Shown: in pieces, positions 1-8,166 of the stretch
Numbering within the stretch: the first letter of the stretch is position 1
Layout of the letters: every line of letters begins with the position of its first letter
Origin: Dyadobacter jiangsuensis
Lineage (GTDB): Bacteria; Bacteroidota; Bacteroidia; Cytophagales; Spirosomataceae
Assembly (NCBI RefSeq): GCF_003014695.1
Contig: NZ_PYAS01000031.1
Coordinates: 1-32,784 of the forward strand
Reading direction: 5' to 3'
DNA: 32,784 nt
Translations under genes and position numbers: made by a program
Notes under the pieces: generated by a model
The model's database searches: none
Seen by the model: the letters and a program-made list of their open reading frames with translations, nothing else
Told to the model about the DNA's origin: nothing

Positions 1-95
1 ATCTTGCCCATGTATTTCTAATGTCGTAATTAAAAATACAAAAAAGCCCTCGTTCTACATAGTAGAAAAAGGGCTTTTGCTTTTGGGTCACCCTC
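1..95. repeat. Left copy of 95-bp perfect terminal inverted repeat
   Basis: Positions 1-95 are the exact reverse complement of 32690-32784; identity stops at 96 (t here, whereas the other copy predicts a). The unit holds a hairpin terminator (42-78) flanked by non-hairpin sequence that is equally conserved, so it is a duplicated segment and not just two similar terminators. The outer limit of the repeat cannot be seen because the window ends inside it. Only 21 bp separate it from the cytochrome start codon. Confidence 0.97.
42..78 (+). terminator. Hairpin terminator inside left repeat
   Basis: A 9-bp outer stem (AAAAGCCCT/AGGGCTTTT) and a 6-bp inner stem (TTCTAC/GTAGAA) with an ATA loop are separated by a 2x2 internal loop. 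The hairpin is followed by TTTTGCTTTT on the plus strand, and by a T-rich run in the minus direction, so it could act both ways. In plus orientation it would stop transcripts entering from left of the window, just before the cytochrome gene. Confidence 0.75.
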
Positions 96-116
96 TATCT
101 CAACCCAAACATCACC

Positions 117-533
117 ATGAAACTATTACTCACATTACTCTCAGCCGCGGTTTTCTGCACGGCGGTATCACCCCGCCAGGACGACGAGCTTGCAAAAAGC
201 ATCGAACGCGGCAAAATGGTTTATTCCGAAAACTGCATTTCCTGTCATATGGGCACGGGCGAGGGCATTACCGCCACTTTCCCACCGCTCGCCAAATCGG
301 ATTACCTCATGAAAACGCCCGAGAATGCGATCCAGGCGATCAAGTTCGGTCTGATCGGAAAGGTTACCGTCAATGGGGTGTCTTACGACAACATGATGCC
401 GGAGCCGGGACTGGCCAACGAGCAGATTGCCGATGTGATGAACTACATCATGAATTCCTGGGGCAATTCGTCGGAGAAAAAGATGATCACCGTAAAAATG
501 GTGGAAGCCGTAAAACCGGCGGAGGAAAAGTAA
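117..533 (+). CDS. Small exported c-type cytochrome
   Basis: This 138-residue protein begins with a hydrophobic signal peptide (about residues 1-19). It has one haem-attachment motif CISCH at residues 40-44, followed by a Pro-rich segment and a likely axial Met at 93 or 94 in the MMPEPG stretch. This is the layout of a class I monohaem cytochrome c acting in the periplasm or anchored at the membrane as an electron carrier. A Cys at 14 does not sit in a convincing lipobox. The tail (about 118-138) is Lys/Glu/Val-rich. The ATG at 117 is the only start that gives a signal peptide. There is no space for a full promoter between the upstream repeat and the gene, so its promoter must lie inside the repeat or further left. 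The electron partner is unknown; the next gene is not obviously related. Confidence 0.88.
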   Translation: MKLLLTLLSAAVFCTAVSPRQDDELAKSIERGKMVYSENCISCHMGTGEGITATFPPLAKSDYLMKTPENAIQAIKFGLIGKVTVNGVSYDNMMPEPGLANEQIADVMNYIMNSWGNSSEKKMITVKMVEAVKPAEEK

Positions 534-556
534 TACTGACCTTCAAAGCCGCGTGC

Positions 557-591
557 AGCCGCATTATCCATTGGATTAATGCGGCTTTTTT
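557..591 (+). terminator. Terminator of the cytochrome gene
   Basis: A 10-bp perfect stem, AGCCGCATTA (557-566) with TAATGCGGCT (577-586), has a short inner stem TCC/GGA and is followed by a run of six T. It lies 24 bp after the cytochrome stop codon. Confidence 0.85.
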
Positions 592-653
592 ATGACCAAA
601 ACTCTTATGTAACAGCCAGTTGAATACTATTTTAAATAAATCTAAATAAAATC

Positions 654-684
654 TTGCCTCATAAAAATTCCCGACTGATATTTG
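654..684 (+). promoter_or_regulatory. Putative promoter of TonB receptor
   Basis: TTG at 654-656, a 20-bp spacer and GATATTTG at 677-684 match the Bacteroidota -33/-7 pattern (TAnnTTTG with one mismatch). The expected transcript start is about 30 bp before the start codon at 719. No convincing Fur-type operator was recognised in the A/T-rich stretch 600-718. Confidence 0.45.
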
Positions 685-718
685 CGGCTCGTTAACTATT
701 TAGTCCAATTTTAGATAA

Positions 719-3094
719 ATGAAAAGATTTTATATTTTCTTCCTATTACTGCTGGCAAGCGTTTCCGCATTTGCACAAAACGGCAGAATATCAGGACAGA
801 TACTCAGCTCGGATGGACAACCGGCCGAGCAAGTTTCGGTCGGAATTAAAGGATCTGCCCGCGGCGCCGTTTCGGATAATCAAGGAAAATTCACAATTGA
901 AAGAGTCAAACCCGGAAGCTACACATTGCTCGTAAGCTTCGTGGGACTTGCCACCCAGGAAAAGGACGTGGAAGTAGCGGCCGGTGAAACGGTAAGCGTC
1001 GCTTTCACCCTGTCCGAAAGCGCCAACGAATTGCAGGAAGTGATCGTCAAAAGCGGCACTACCTACACCTCCGACCAGTTTTCATCCAGCATGAAACTCC
1101 TCACGCCGATTCTGGAAACCCCTCAGAACGTGCAGGTTGTCACATCCAAAGTACTGGCCGACCAGCAGGTTATCAGCATGAGCGACGGTCTGATCCGCAA
1201 CGTCAGCGGAGCGGTTCGCCTCGAACACTGGGGTGATATGTATGCCAACATCAGCATGCGCGGCTCGCAGATCCAGGCATTCCGCAATGGCTTCAATGTA
1301 GTGAACTCTTACTGGGGTCCGTTGACCGAGGATATGAGCTTCGTGGATCACATCGAGTTCGTCAAAGGGCCTGCCGGCTTTATGCTTGCAAACGGTGATC
1401 CGAGCGGGTTATACAATGTAGTGACCAAAAAACCTACCGGCCAGACCAAAGGCGAAGTTGGCTTCAATGTGGGCAGCTTCGGACTTTACCGCGCTACGCT
1501 CGACCTTGATGGCAAGCTGAGCAAAGACAGCAAGTTCCTGTACCGCCTCAATGTAGCGGCGCAAAACAAAGGCTCGTTCCGCGCATACGAATACAACAAC
1601 CGGTACAGCATTGCGCCGGTCATTTCTTACCAGATCGACGAGAAGACGAAACTGACGGCTGAATACACACTGCAATATGCGAAAATGTCGAACGTAGGAT
1701 CATTCTATGTATTCTCGCCCGACGGCTACGCTACTTTGCCGCGCAATTTCACGACCATGGCTCCGGGCATTGCCCCTACCAAGATCAACGACCAGAGCGT
1801 GTTTATAAATTTGCAGCACCAGCTCAATTCAGATTGGAAACTGACGGCACAGGTTGGCTATTTCAACTATAACCAGAATGGCAGCAGCATGTGGCCCAAT
1901 GCGGTAAACCCTGATGGTACGCTGATCCGGGCCGTAGGTCTTTGGGACGCCAAGAGCGAAATGACGCTCGGACAGGTATTCGTCAATGGCGACGTAAAGA
2001 CGGGAGCAGTAAGGCACCGCATTCTGGGCGGTATTGATATTGGCAGCAAGCATTACTTCGCCGACTGGTCGCAATCAATCGCGCTGGACTCCGTAGGTGC
2101 TGAATTCGACCCTAAAAACCCTTATTACGGCACGCCGGTAATGGGGTATCCTAAATTTGACCGCTCTATGGATCTTGAATCGCGCGCAGCGGCGGGCGGC
2201 GGCTTGCAGGATCAGAACTACACAGGCCTTTACCTGCAAGACGAGCTAGGCTTCCTCGATAACCGGATCCGTCTGACATTGGCAGGCCGTTACACTTATG
2301 TGAAACAATCGGCATACGGTGGCCCTAACGACGAGGCAAAACACTTTACGCCGCGTGTCGGCCTGAGCGTTTCACTCACGAAGAATACCTCATTATATGC
2401 ATTGTACGATCAGGCATTTATCCCGCAATCGGGCCGTTTGATCGGTGGCGGCAAAGTGAAACCGGTTACCGGAAACAATACGGAGTTCGGGGTGAAGCGC
2501 GACTGGGCAGAAGGCCGCTGGAATACTACCCTCGCATTCTACCGCATTTTGAAAAACAACGAGCTGACAGGCGATCCGACGAATCCCAACTCAGGCCTGA
2601 GTATGGTATTAGGTCAAAAAAGAGCCCAGGGTGTTGAATTCGACCTTCGCGGTACGATTATCAACGGACTTAACCTGACCGCAAACTATGCTTACACCAT
2701 TTCCGAAGTGACGAAAGTTGCCGAGGGCGTAACGGACATGAAAGTAGGCGATTTGATTCCCGGGTATGCCAAGCACACAACCAATGCCTGGTTGAGCTAT
2801 AAAGTACAGCACGGCTCGCTGAAAAACGCTGGTATTTCTGCGGGTTTCACCTATCTGGCAGGCCGCGCTACTACCAACTGGTCGACCACCAACAGCAGCC
2901 TCAACCAGCCTGATTATTTCAAATTGGATGGTGGTTTGTTCTGGGAAAAAAACAACATCCGCCTGACAGCGAACGTGTTCAACATTCTGGATAAATACCT
3001 ATACAGCGGCGGCTATTATGATTGGTTGAAGGCCTATTACTGGCAAGCCGACCCTCCAAGAAATTATCGTTTGAGCGTTAATTACAAGTTTTAA
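719..3094 (+). CDS. TonB-dependent siderophore receptor
   Basis: This 791-residue outer-membrane protein has a signal peptide ending near residue 20 (AFAQ). A carboxypeptidase-regulatory-like beta domain follows (about 22-100), then a TonB-box-like stretch LQEVIVKSG (105-113). The plug domain (about 125-240) carries the ferric-siderophore receptor signature around residues 213-240 (EFVKGPAGF, then GLYNVVTKKPTG). The rest is a 22-strand-type barrel ending in the aromatic C-terminus NYKF. Plug sequence and length fit the FhuA/FhuE-like siderophore class and not SusC. It should import ferric-siderophore using TonB-ExbBD energy; the ligand cannot be told from sequence. It stands alone, with its own promoter and terminator, and no siderophore biosynthesis or inner-membrane transporter is adjacent. 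Confidence 0.9.
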   Translation: MKRFYIFFLLLLASVSAFAQNGRISGQILSSDGQPAEQVSVGIKGSARGAVSDNQGKFTIERVKPGSYTLLVSFVGLATQEKDVEVAAGETVSVAFTLSESANELQEVIVKSGTTYTSDQFSSSMKLLTPILETPQNVQVVTSKVLADQQVISMSDGLIRNVSGAVRLEHWGDMYANISMRGSQIQAFRNGFNVVNSYWGPLTEDMSFVDHIEFVKGPAGFMLANGDPSGLYNVVTKKPTGQTKGEVGFNVGSFGLYRATLDLDGKLSKDSKFLYRLNVAAQNKGSFRAYEYNNRYSIAPVISYQIDEKTKLTAEYTLQYAKMSNVGSFYVFSPDGYATLPRNFTTMAPGIAPTKINDQSVFINLQHQLNSDWKLTAQVGYFNYNQNGSSMWPNAVNPDGTLIRAVGLWDAKSEMTLGQVFVNGDVKTGAVRHRILGGIDIGSKHYFADWSQSIALDSVGAEFDPKNPYYGTPVMGYPKFDRSMDLESRAAAGGGLQDQNYTGLYLQDELGFLDNRIRLTLAGRYTYVKQSAYGGPNDEAKHFTPRVGLSVSLTKNTSLYALYDQAFIPQSGRLIGGGKVKPVTGNNTEFGVKRDWAEGRWNTTLAFYRILKNNELTGDPTNPNSGLSMVLGQKRAQGVEFDLRGTIINGLNLTANYAYTISEVTKVAEGVTDMKVGDLIPGYAKHTTNAWLSYKVQHGSLKNAGISAGFTYLAGRATTNWSTTNSSLNQPDYFKLDGGLFWEKNNIRLTANVFNILDKYLYSGGYYDWLKAYYWQADPPRNYRLSVNYKF

Positions 3095-3114
3095 CAGGAT
3101 AGTTAGATCAATGC

Positions 3115-3144
3115 AAAGAGGCTTCCCGTCGGGAGGCCTTTTTT
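3115..3144 (+). terminator. Terminator of TonB receptor gene
   Basis: AGGCTTCCC (3119-3127) pairs with GGGAGGCCT (3131-3139) through one G-U pair and a GTC loop. The stem is extended by A/T pairs and ends in TTTTTT. It lies 21 bp after the stop codon and between convergent genes. Confidence 0.85.
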
Positions 3145-3158
3145 GTATTCCGGCCCGC

Positions 3159-4619
3159 TCACACCGCGTGAGCCATCATCAGCCGAGCGCCCTTTCTAAA
3201 CTTCCCGGCCAGTGCATCATACTGCTCGTGAATGTCTTTATGCGGTGTAAATGCCTGTCCCACCTGTGTAAAAGCAGTCAATTCCGAAAAGTCTTTCACT
3301 ACCCCCAACGCCTTCAACCCCACCATCGCCGCGCCTACCGCTCCGGTTTCAACGGTTTCATTCAATTTCACTGTTTTGCCAAATACATCCGACAGCATTT
3401 GCACCCAGGTAGCACTCCGGGCAAAGCCGCCATTGGCATAGATCGTGTCGATTTCCTGCATTTCCATCAGTATTTTGGCAATGCTGTAAAGATTCAGCAA
3501 AATACCTTCCATCACTGCCCGCGCGAAATGCGCTCGCGTATGCGTGATGTCCAGCCCCGAGAAACCGCCCCGCACCGAGGAGCTCCAAAGCGGCGCACGC
3601 TCGCCCAGCAGGTATGGATAAAAAAGCAATCCCTCCGCGCCTGGTTTAACACCCTGTGCTTCCTTGAAAACCGCGTCGTACGACTCCTTGGGGAAGAATG
3701 TGTTCATAAACCATTCAAAAATGACGGCCCCGTTATTCGAGGGGCCTCCTACGATATAAGTTTTTTCATCGAGCACATAGCAGAAAGTCTGCATCAGCGG
3801 ATCGGAGAATGGTTTTGCGGAGCATATGCGCACGGCTGCACTGGTGCCGATCGTGACGGCCATAGAGCCGTTCCTGATAGCGCCGCTACCGAGATTGGCC
3901 AGGCAGCCATCGCTTGCGCCCATGATCAACGGAGTACCTTCGGGTAATTTGGCAGGGTTATCGCCGGGGAGTTTTACAATATGATAAGGGGATACCGCCT
4001 CGGGTAGCTTTTCCACTTTCAATCCGAGCTTCTTCAATGTGTAATCATCCCATCGCAATTCCCGGATATTGAACATCCCCGTAGCAGAAGCAATGGAATA
4101 ATCCACCACAAATTCACCCGTGAGCCTGTATACGATATATTCCTTCACACCTACGAACTTGCTCGTCTTGCGGTAAACATCAGGCTCATTCTTTTTCATC
4201 CACAGCAACTTGCACACCGGAGCCATCGCATGAATGGGTGTTCCGTTGTTATGGTAAATCTTCTTGCCTACCTGCGACGCCCGCAGTCGCGTGGCTACGT
4301 CGGCACTGCGGTTATCAGCCCAGATGATAAGGTTGGTGAGTTGTTTCCCGTCCTTATCGAGCGCCAGCACGCCGTGCATGGCCGCACTGAAACAGATACC
4401 GACAGGCCCGCCCTGATCTTTGCATTTCGCGGTCACCTTTTTCAACGTCTTGCAGACAGCCTGGAAAATCTCTTCCGGATCCTGCTCACTCCAATCGGGG
4501 CGTGGATGCTGCATTTCATAACTTTCACTGTGCGAAGCAAGGATTGTTCCCGAAACGGTATCGAAGGCGACTGATTTGACGTTTGTTGTGCCGATATCAC
4601 AACCGATAATATAGGGCAT
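3159..4619 (-). CDS. gntK: Gluconate kinase, FGGY family
   Basis: This 486-residue FGGY carbohydrate kinase phosphorylates a sugar or sugar acid with ATP, feeding 6-phosphogluconate to the pentose phosphate or Entner-Doudoroff route if the assignment to gluconate is right. The N-terminal phosphate loop is IGCDIGTTNVKS (residues 5-16). Motifs I recall from Bacillus GntK follow: SAAMHG, WADNRS, GTPIHAMAP and GVKEYI; GASDG and GTSAA, and an ANGG motif near the C-terminus, complete the fold. Length fits the family. An in-frame extension to a TTG at 4673 exists, but the ATG at 4619 gives the family N-terminus and was chosen. It stands alone with no transporter or regulator beside it. Xylulokinase is the main alternative, but the GTPIH and ADNRS motifs favour gluconate. 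Confidence 0.85.
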   Translation of the reverse strand: MPYIIGCDIGTTNVKSVAFDTVSGTILASHSESYEMQHPRPDWSEQDPEEIFQAVCKTLKKVTAKCKDQGGPVGICFSAAMHGVLALDKDGKQLTNLIIWADNRSADVATRLRASQVGKKIYHNNGTPIHAMAPVCKLLWMKKNEPDVYRKTSKFVGVKEYIVYRLTGEFVVDYSIASATGMFNIRELRWDDYTLKKLGLKVEKLPEAVSPYHIVKLPGDNPAKLPEGTPLIMGASDGCLANLGSGAIRNGSMAVTIGTSAAVRICSAKPFSDPLMQTFCYVLDEKTYIVGGPSNNGAVIFEWFMNTFFPKESYDAVFKEAQGVKPGAEGLLFYPYLLGERAPLWSSSVRGGFSGLDITHTRAHFARAVMEGILLNLYSIAKILMEMQEIDTIYANGGFARSATWVQMLSDVFGKTVKLNETVETGAVGAAMVGLKALGVVKDFSELTAFTQVGQAFTPHKDIHEQYDALAGKFRKGARLMMAHAV

Positions 4620-4686
4620 TGGCAATTGTTTTAGAGGCAAAACCCGCATTCCCGCACGCGAGAAACACGGCAAGTGATTACTAAAA

Positions 4687-4694
4687 CAAAAGTA
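4687..4694 (-). promoter_or_regulatory. Putative -7 element upstream of gluconate kinase
   Basis: On the minus strand this reads TACTTTTG, a full match to TAnnTTTG, 68 bp before the ATG at 4619. A -33 element at the proper distance is not clear. Confidence 0.35.
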
Positions 4695-4754
4695 TGGATT
4701 TTGGGATTGATTTATTATTTTCGCAGCATCGAAAGCTATTAATACATTCCGAAT

Positions 4755-4940
4755 ATGTCTGAAACATCACATACCGAGTCTACTTCGCTGCCAACCTTCG
4801 CTTACATCGCAGCGTTTATTATCCTTTTTATCATCCTGGCAGTATTTGGCGACCTGTTCGTGTTCATCCTCGGAACAATCGGTCTGGTTGTGACTTTCGC
4901 AGCGTTTTACAAAGACCACAGCCACGACGATCACCATTGA
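4755..4940 (+). CDS. Small two-helix membrane protein, unknown function
   Basis: The 61-residue product has a polar Ser/Thr-rich N-terminus (1-13), two hydrophobic segments (about 14-33 and 35-52) broken by a Gly-Asp pair, and a short tail rich in His and Asp (KDHSHDDHH). It is predicted to be an inner-membrane hairpin with the charged tail exposed. The His-rich end could bind a metal, but that is only a suggestion. I do not recognise a named family. It is divergent from gluconate kinase and convergent with the metallophosphoesterase, and codon use looks like that of real genes here. Confidence 0.7.
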   Translation: MSETSHTESTSLPTFAYIAAFIILFIILAVFGDLFVFILGTIGLVVTFAAFYKDHSHDDHH

Positions 4941-4968
4941 CAACCAGCCCGCAGGGGCATGATCATAT

Positions 4969-6198
4969 TCAACGGACGGCCAGCTCGGGAAGGACATTAA
5001 CCACCCCCCATTCGAGTTGGCCGTTCGCTTTGTTTACAGTCCAGCTTTCTTCCATCACACAAGTATCTTCCAGATCGCGGTACTGGGCAACGAGCTGCTC
5101 ATTCCGCAGCAGTAACCGCACAAATCCGTTATATCCCAACGCACGCCCCTTGATTTCCTTCCTTACCCGTGTGTCGTAGTAATTGATTTTGGATAATTCC
5201 CCCACATCAGGCGGCTTGATCTCCACCGGCAATCCGCCGTGCCCGATGCAGCGCCCGTAAGCCTGGGGTCCCTTACCATTCCGACCGAACCGGTATGCTA
5301 CCAGGCGATGATCGTGTCCCCAGATCCAGACAACCGGCCGTTGCGCCTCACCCATGAGCTTCTGCAACTGTTCACCGGGCCGCACATACTCCTCCCGGAA
5401 TGCCGACATATAAGGATGGTGGCTCAGAAACACGATACCCCGTTTATCGTACGGGTCACCTAGCTTTACTACATCGCGTAGCCATGCCACCTGTTCTTTC
5501 CGTAAATGACAATCCGGCGGAGAGAGTATTTCAACAAAAGGCCTGCCCACGGAGGTATACCCCGTATCAATGCCGATAATGCGCCAATAATCGTTTTCCA
5601 GGCAGAAAAAACCTGCCTGCTGCGTCTTACGCGTCTCACCTACCTGCGCGTACATGGCGGGAAGCAGATGCTGAAAGAATGCATTGCCATTGGAATACAT
5701 TTCATGGTTTCCCGAAAGCGCCAGACTCCCCGAAGCGCCGTAATACCAGGAGGCATAAGGCGCTGTAAAATTTTCCTCCACTTCTTTGGGTGTTCCTACA
5801 AAATAAATATCCCCCATATGGACGGTGTAATCGGGCGCATGACGCGCTACAAGGTTCGCTACCGCATCGGATTCGGCCGTATCACTGGCCCAGTCCGAAA
5901 GCAATGCGATGCTGATTTCATCCCTGGACGCAATGGAGGACTGCAACGGATAAATACCGGTGTCGTCGTTGCGCGGGTAGGCCTGGTACGGATGCCTCGC
6001 CCCAAATCGGCTGCGCAAGTAATGCCAGGCAAAGCCGATCAGGTTGGTTTTGAAAAATTCGCTAATAACATTGGTAACCGAAGACGTCTGTTCCACCCGC
6101 TTTTCATACAGTTCAAGCTGGGTTTTCGCGTGATTCTCGGCCTCGCTATGGCCGAGATTGAGGTATTTCTGCGCACGTTCTTCGGAAGTTCCGGGCAT
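4969..6198 (-). CDS. Metallophosphoesterase, purple-acid-phosphatase-like
   Basis: This 409-residue protein carries the calcineurin-like metallophosphoesterase core. Asp102 lies in LLSDWASD, GDIYF is at 129-133, GNHE at 163-166, a His pair in LSHHP at 260-261 and GHDH at 294-297. The first motif lacks the usual DxH, and Tyr132 follows the GD motif. This GDxxY arrangement is that of purple acid phosphatases, where Tyr binds Fe(III). No signal peptide is seen; about 95 residues precede the core, with a helical, charged start. It likely hydrolyses phosphomonoesters or diesters in the cytoplasm, substrate unknown. It is transcribed alone. The start ATG at 6198 is the only one that keeps the whole open frame. 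Confidence 0.8.
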   Translation of the reverse strand: MPGTSEERAQKYLNLGHSEAENHAKTQLELYEKRVEQTSSVTNVISEFFKTNLIGFAWHYLRSRFGARHPYQAYPRNDDTGIYPLQSSIASRDEISIALLSDWASDTAESDAVANLVARHAPDYTVHMGDIYFVGTPKEVEENFTAPYASWYYGASGSLALSGNHEMYSNGNAFFQHLLPAMYAQVGETRKTQQAGFFCLENDYWRIIGIDTGYTSVGRPFVEILSPPDCHLRKEQVAWLRDVVKLGDPYDKRGIVFLSHHPYMSAFREEYVRPGEQLQKLMGEAQRPVVWIWGHDHRLVAYRFGRNGKGPQAYGRCIGHGGLPVEIKPPDVGELSKINYYDTRVRKEIKGRALGYNGFVRLLLRNEQLVAQYRDLEDTCVMEESWTVNKANGQLEWGVVNVLPELAVR

Positions 6199-6346
6199 AG
6201 CGGTTCTTTGCGTAAATGGGTATGGATGGTAAATAAAATAATAACCCGCTTAACCTCCACGATCAGACCACGATTTCTTGAAGCTCAGCCTCAGCCGAAT
6301 GTCACTGATTGACACATTACCATTGCTTAAATATTTGATTCCCATG

Positions 6347-6377
6347 TTGACAATCGCATTCCATACCATTACCTTTC
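6347..6377 (+). promoter_or_regulatory. Putative promoter of DinB-like gene
   Basis: TTG (6347-6349), a 20-bp spacer and TACCTTTC (6370-6377) match the Bacteroidota promoter with one mismatch. The predicted transcript start lies about 30 bp before the ATG at 6413, which supports that start over longer in-frame extensions back to 6278. Confidence 0.45.
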
Positions 6378-6412
6378 GCGAAAATTTATCAACCACCAAA
6401 CACAAAAATCGA

Positions 6413-6925
6413 ATGAAAAAAATTGCTATTATCTGTATGCTTTTAGTGGCGGGCAAAGTGGCATCCGCGCAAACCATGACAGCCAAATACATTAAGGAGT
6501 GGGAGCGCGCAAAGGAATACACCAAAGAATACCTGGATGCGATGCCCGAAGATGGCTACGCGCTGAAACCTACCCCTGAAATCCGTTCGTTTGCTGCGCA
6601 AATGGACCACCTTGGCGATGCGAATTACGCGTTCATTTCGGCAGCATCCGGCAAGGCGAAACCGGATGGTTCTCTTGAAAAAAGAGCTGATCAATCAAAA
6701 GCAACTGTAACCAAAGGTGTGATGGAAAGCTACGACTTCGTGATTGCCGCATTGAAAGGTATGACCGACGCCGATTTAGCGAAAGACGTAAAAGTATTCG
6801 GGATGGATATGAAAGCCGGAACCGCATTTGAAAAGGCTTTCGAACACCAGACTCACCACCGCGGCCAAACCACCCCTTACATTCGCATGAAGGGTGCTAC
6901 GCCTCCGAAAGAGAAGTTGTTCTAA
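6413..6925 (+). CDS. Exported DinB-like protein
   Basis: The 170-residue protein starts with a clear signal peptide (MKKIAIICMLLVAGKVASAQ, 1-20). The rest is a DinB/YfiT-type four-helix bundle. The putative metal ligands are His66 (in QMDHLGD) and the HxxHHRGQ motif at 145-152 (His145 and His148/149). DinB-fold proteins are metal-dependent and often act in thiol transfer or detoxification; the reaction here is unknown. Export to the periplasm is notable, since many family members are cytoplasmic. The longer frame beginning at 6278 would bury the signal peptide and was rejected. It has its own promoter and a very strong terminator. Confidence 0.85.
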   Translation: MKKIAIICMLLVAGKVASAQTMTAKYIKEWERAKEYTKEYLDAMPEDGYALKPTPEIRSFAAQMDHLGDANYAFISAASGKAKPDGSLEKRADQSKATVTKGVMESYDFVIAALKGMTDADLAKDVKVFGMDMKAGTAFEKAFEHQTHHRGQTTPYIRMKGATPPKEKLF

Positions 6926-6928
6926 AAC

Positions 6929-6962
6929 AAAAACGGCCGGTTCAATCGAACCGGCCGTTTTT
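6929..6962. terminator. Bidirectional hairpin terminator
   Basis: A perfect 15-bp stem (AAAAACGGCCGGTTC at 6929-6943 with 6948-6962) has an AATC loop and A/T tracts at both ends. It sits between the convergent DinB-like and glycosyltransferase genes, 3 bp after one stop codon and 13 bp from the other, so it can serve both. Confidence 0.93.
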
Positions 6963-6975
6963 GTTGCTATCAGTT

Positions 6976-7968
6976 TTACCCCGACAGCTTGCTTTTCAGA
7001 TTATAGAGGTTCAGCGCGAAAAAGCTGTATACTTTCATAAAAAACGGCGGAATGATGAAATCGCGGATCACCTCCTTTTTCCGCTCCGGCGATGGCTCGG
7101 CCATCGAAAGGTACTTCACCGCATATTTGACGCGCGGCCAGTAAGTATCGCCGTATTCTCTCGAAAACAGCATTTTATAGTAATAGGTCGCGATATTCTT
7201 CGTGAGCCGGTCGTGATATTTGTATTTCAATTCCTTATCGATATTGGAATACATCTCAATGCGGTTGAAAAGGAAATCCTTCCCATAATGGTTATCCGCA
7301 AAGCTCGCACCTCCGCGTTGTTTCCGGTACACCGACATTACCTCGTCAATATAGCCGATCGGGCCGCGCGTCGCGAGCATGATATTGCGGGGAATATCGC
7401 CGCTGGTCGACAGGTTCGTCCACTCCGGATCCGGATTTTTGGCAAAGTCCTCGGTCCGGAACATCAGGCTCGACGTCGCGATAAAGCAAAGCTCGTCCTC
7501 ACCGATGAGGTCGTCAACGGTAAATTCCTTTTTACTAATCCAGTTGACCAGGTGCGGTGGGGCCGCATTGTCATCGTAAATCACCCTTGCATTGTGAAAA
7601 GAGGCCGAATAATGCGGATTGGCGTCCATCATTTCAACCTGCTTTTGCAGCTTGTCAGGGACAAGTAAATAATCGTCGCCATCAAACTGGGCGATATATT
7701 CGCCTTTGGCGGCGGCAAAAGTAGCCAGCGCATTGAATTTCCCGTTTTGGCCCATGTTTTTCGGATGCAACAAGAGCCTGATTTTGTCGGGGAAACGCTG
7801 TTGGTATTCGGTTAATATCGCCCGGGTGTTGTCTTTGGAAAAATCATCTCCTACAATAATCTCGAAATCAAATGTAGTCTGCTGCATCAGGATCGAATCC
7901 AGCATTTTTGCTACAAATTTTTCATGGTTGTAGGTGACTACACACACGCTCACTTTTATCATAGTCAC
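6976..7968 (-). CDS. Family 2 glycosyltransferase
   Basis: The 330-residue protein begins with the GT-A nucleotide-binding start VSVCVVTYNHEKF (residues 6-18). It has VGDDFS (39-44) and the metal-binding DGDD at 96-99. It is a soluble or membrane-associated enzyme moving a sugar from a nucleotide-sugar to an acceptor, probably in surface glycan assembly. The C-terminal part (about 230-330) is Tyr- and Lys-rich and may sit on the membrane. The second Met, at codon 3 (7962), is an equally possible start. It stands apart from the main glycan cluster by about 3 kb. Donor and acceptor cannot be named. Confidence 0.85.
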   Translation of the reverse strand: MTMIKVSVCVVTYNHEKFVAKMLDSILMQQTTFDFEIIVGDDFSKDNTRAILTEYQQRFPDKIRLLLHPKNMGQNGKFNALATFAAAKGEYIAQFDGDDYLLVPDKLQKQVEMMDANPHYSASFHNARVIYDDNAAPPHLVNWISKKEFTVDDLIGEDELCFIATSSLMFRTEDFAKNPDPEWTNLSTSGDIPRNIMLATRGPIGYIDEVMSVYRKQRGGASFADNHYGKDFLFNRIEMYSNIDKELKYKYHDRLTKNIATYYYKMLFSREYGDTYWPRVKYAVKYLSMAEPSPERKKEVIRDFIIPPFFMKVYSFFALNLYNLKSKLSG

Positions 7969-7999
7969 TGTTTCATTGAATAAGCGGAGTCGCTTGGCG

Positions 8000-8007
8000 C
8001 AAATTTA
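8000..8007 (-). promoter_or_regulatory. Putative -7 element of glycosyltransferase gene
   Basis: On the minus strand this reads TAAATTTG, a full TAnnTTTG match, 32 bp upstream of the start at 7968. No -33 TTG lies at the usual distance; the nearest has a 13-bp spacer. Confidence 0.35.
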
Positions 8008-8131
8008 GCTGAATTCTCCTCAAAATCTGCGCCCCGCTACTTTACGGTTCTTGAACGGCCAACTCCCGGGCACATAACGGCAATGCGTCAAAATAAATTC
8101 GGCACGAAATGAATCCGGCGGCACGATCGTT

Positions 8132-8139
8132 TAATTTTG
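8132..8139 (+). promoter_or_regulatory. Putative -7 element of pgeF
   Basis: TAATTTTG is a perfect match to TAnnTTTG, giving an expected transcript start near 8145 and a leader of about 20 nt to the ATG at 8167. It also overlaps the alternative TTG start at 8137, making that start impossible if this promoter is used. No clear -33 element is present. Confidence 0.45.
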
Positions 8140-8166
8140 GTACCGCTTTCCATTAATTCCAAAAGA

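Noticed and set aside
1..95. Terminal inverted repeat of a linear plasmid, phage or transposon
   Set aside because: Gene content between the repeats is ordinary chromosomal, with no transposase, telomere protein or phage gene, and the repeat includes an ordinary gene terminator.
77..595. Longer frame overlapping the cytochrome gene
   Set aside because: It is out of frame with the CxxCH cytochrome, begins in the terminator hairpin and has a biased His/Arg composition.
3111..3947. Long plus-strand open frame opposite gluconate kinase
   Set aside because: It lies on the opposite strand of a clear FGGY kinase, has no recognisable domain and is rich in His, Arg and Cys, as expected of an antisense shadow.
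4620..4673. N-terminal extension of gluconate kinase to a TTG
   Set aside because: The added residues have no family counterpart, and the ATG at 4619 gives the normal start just before the phosphate loop.
5506..6312. 268-codon plus-strand open frame opposite the metallophosphoesterase
   Set aside because: The minus strand carries all phosphoesterase motifs; the antisense product shows none.
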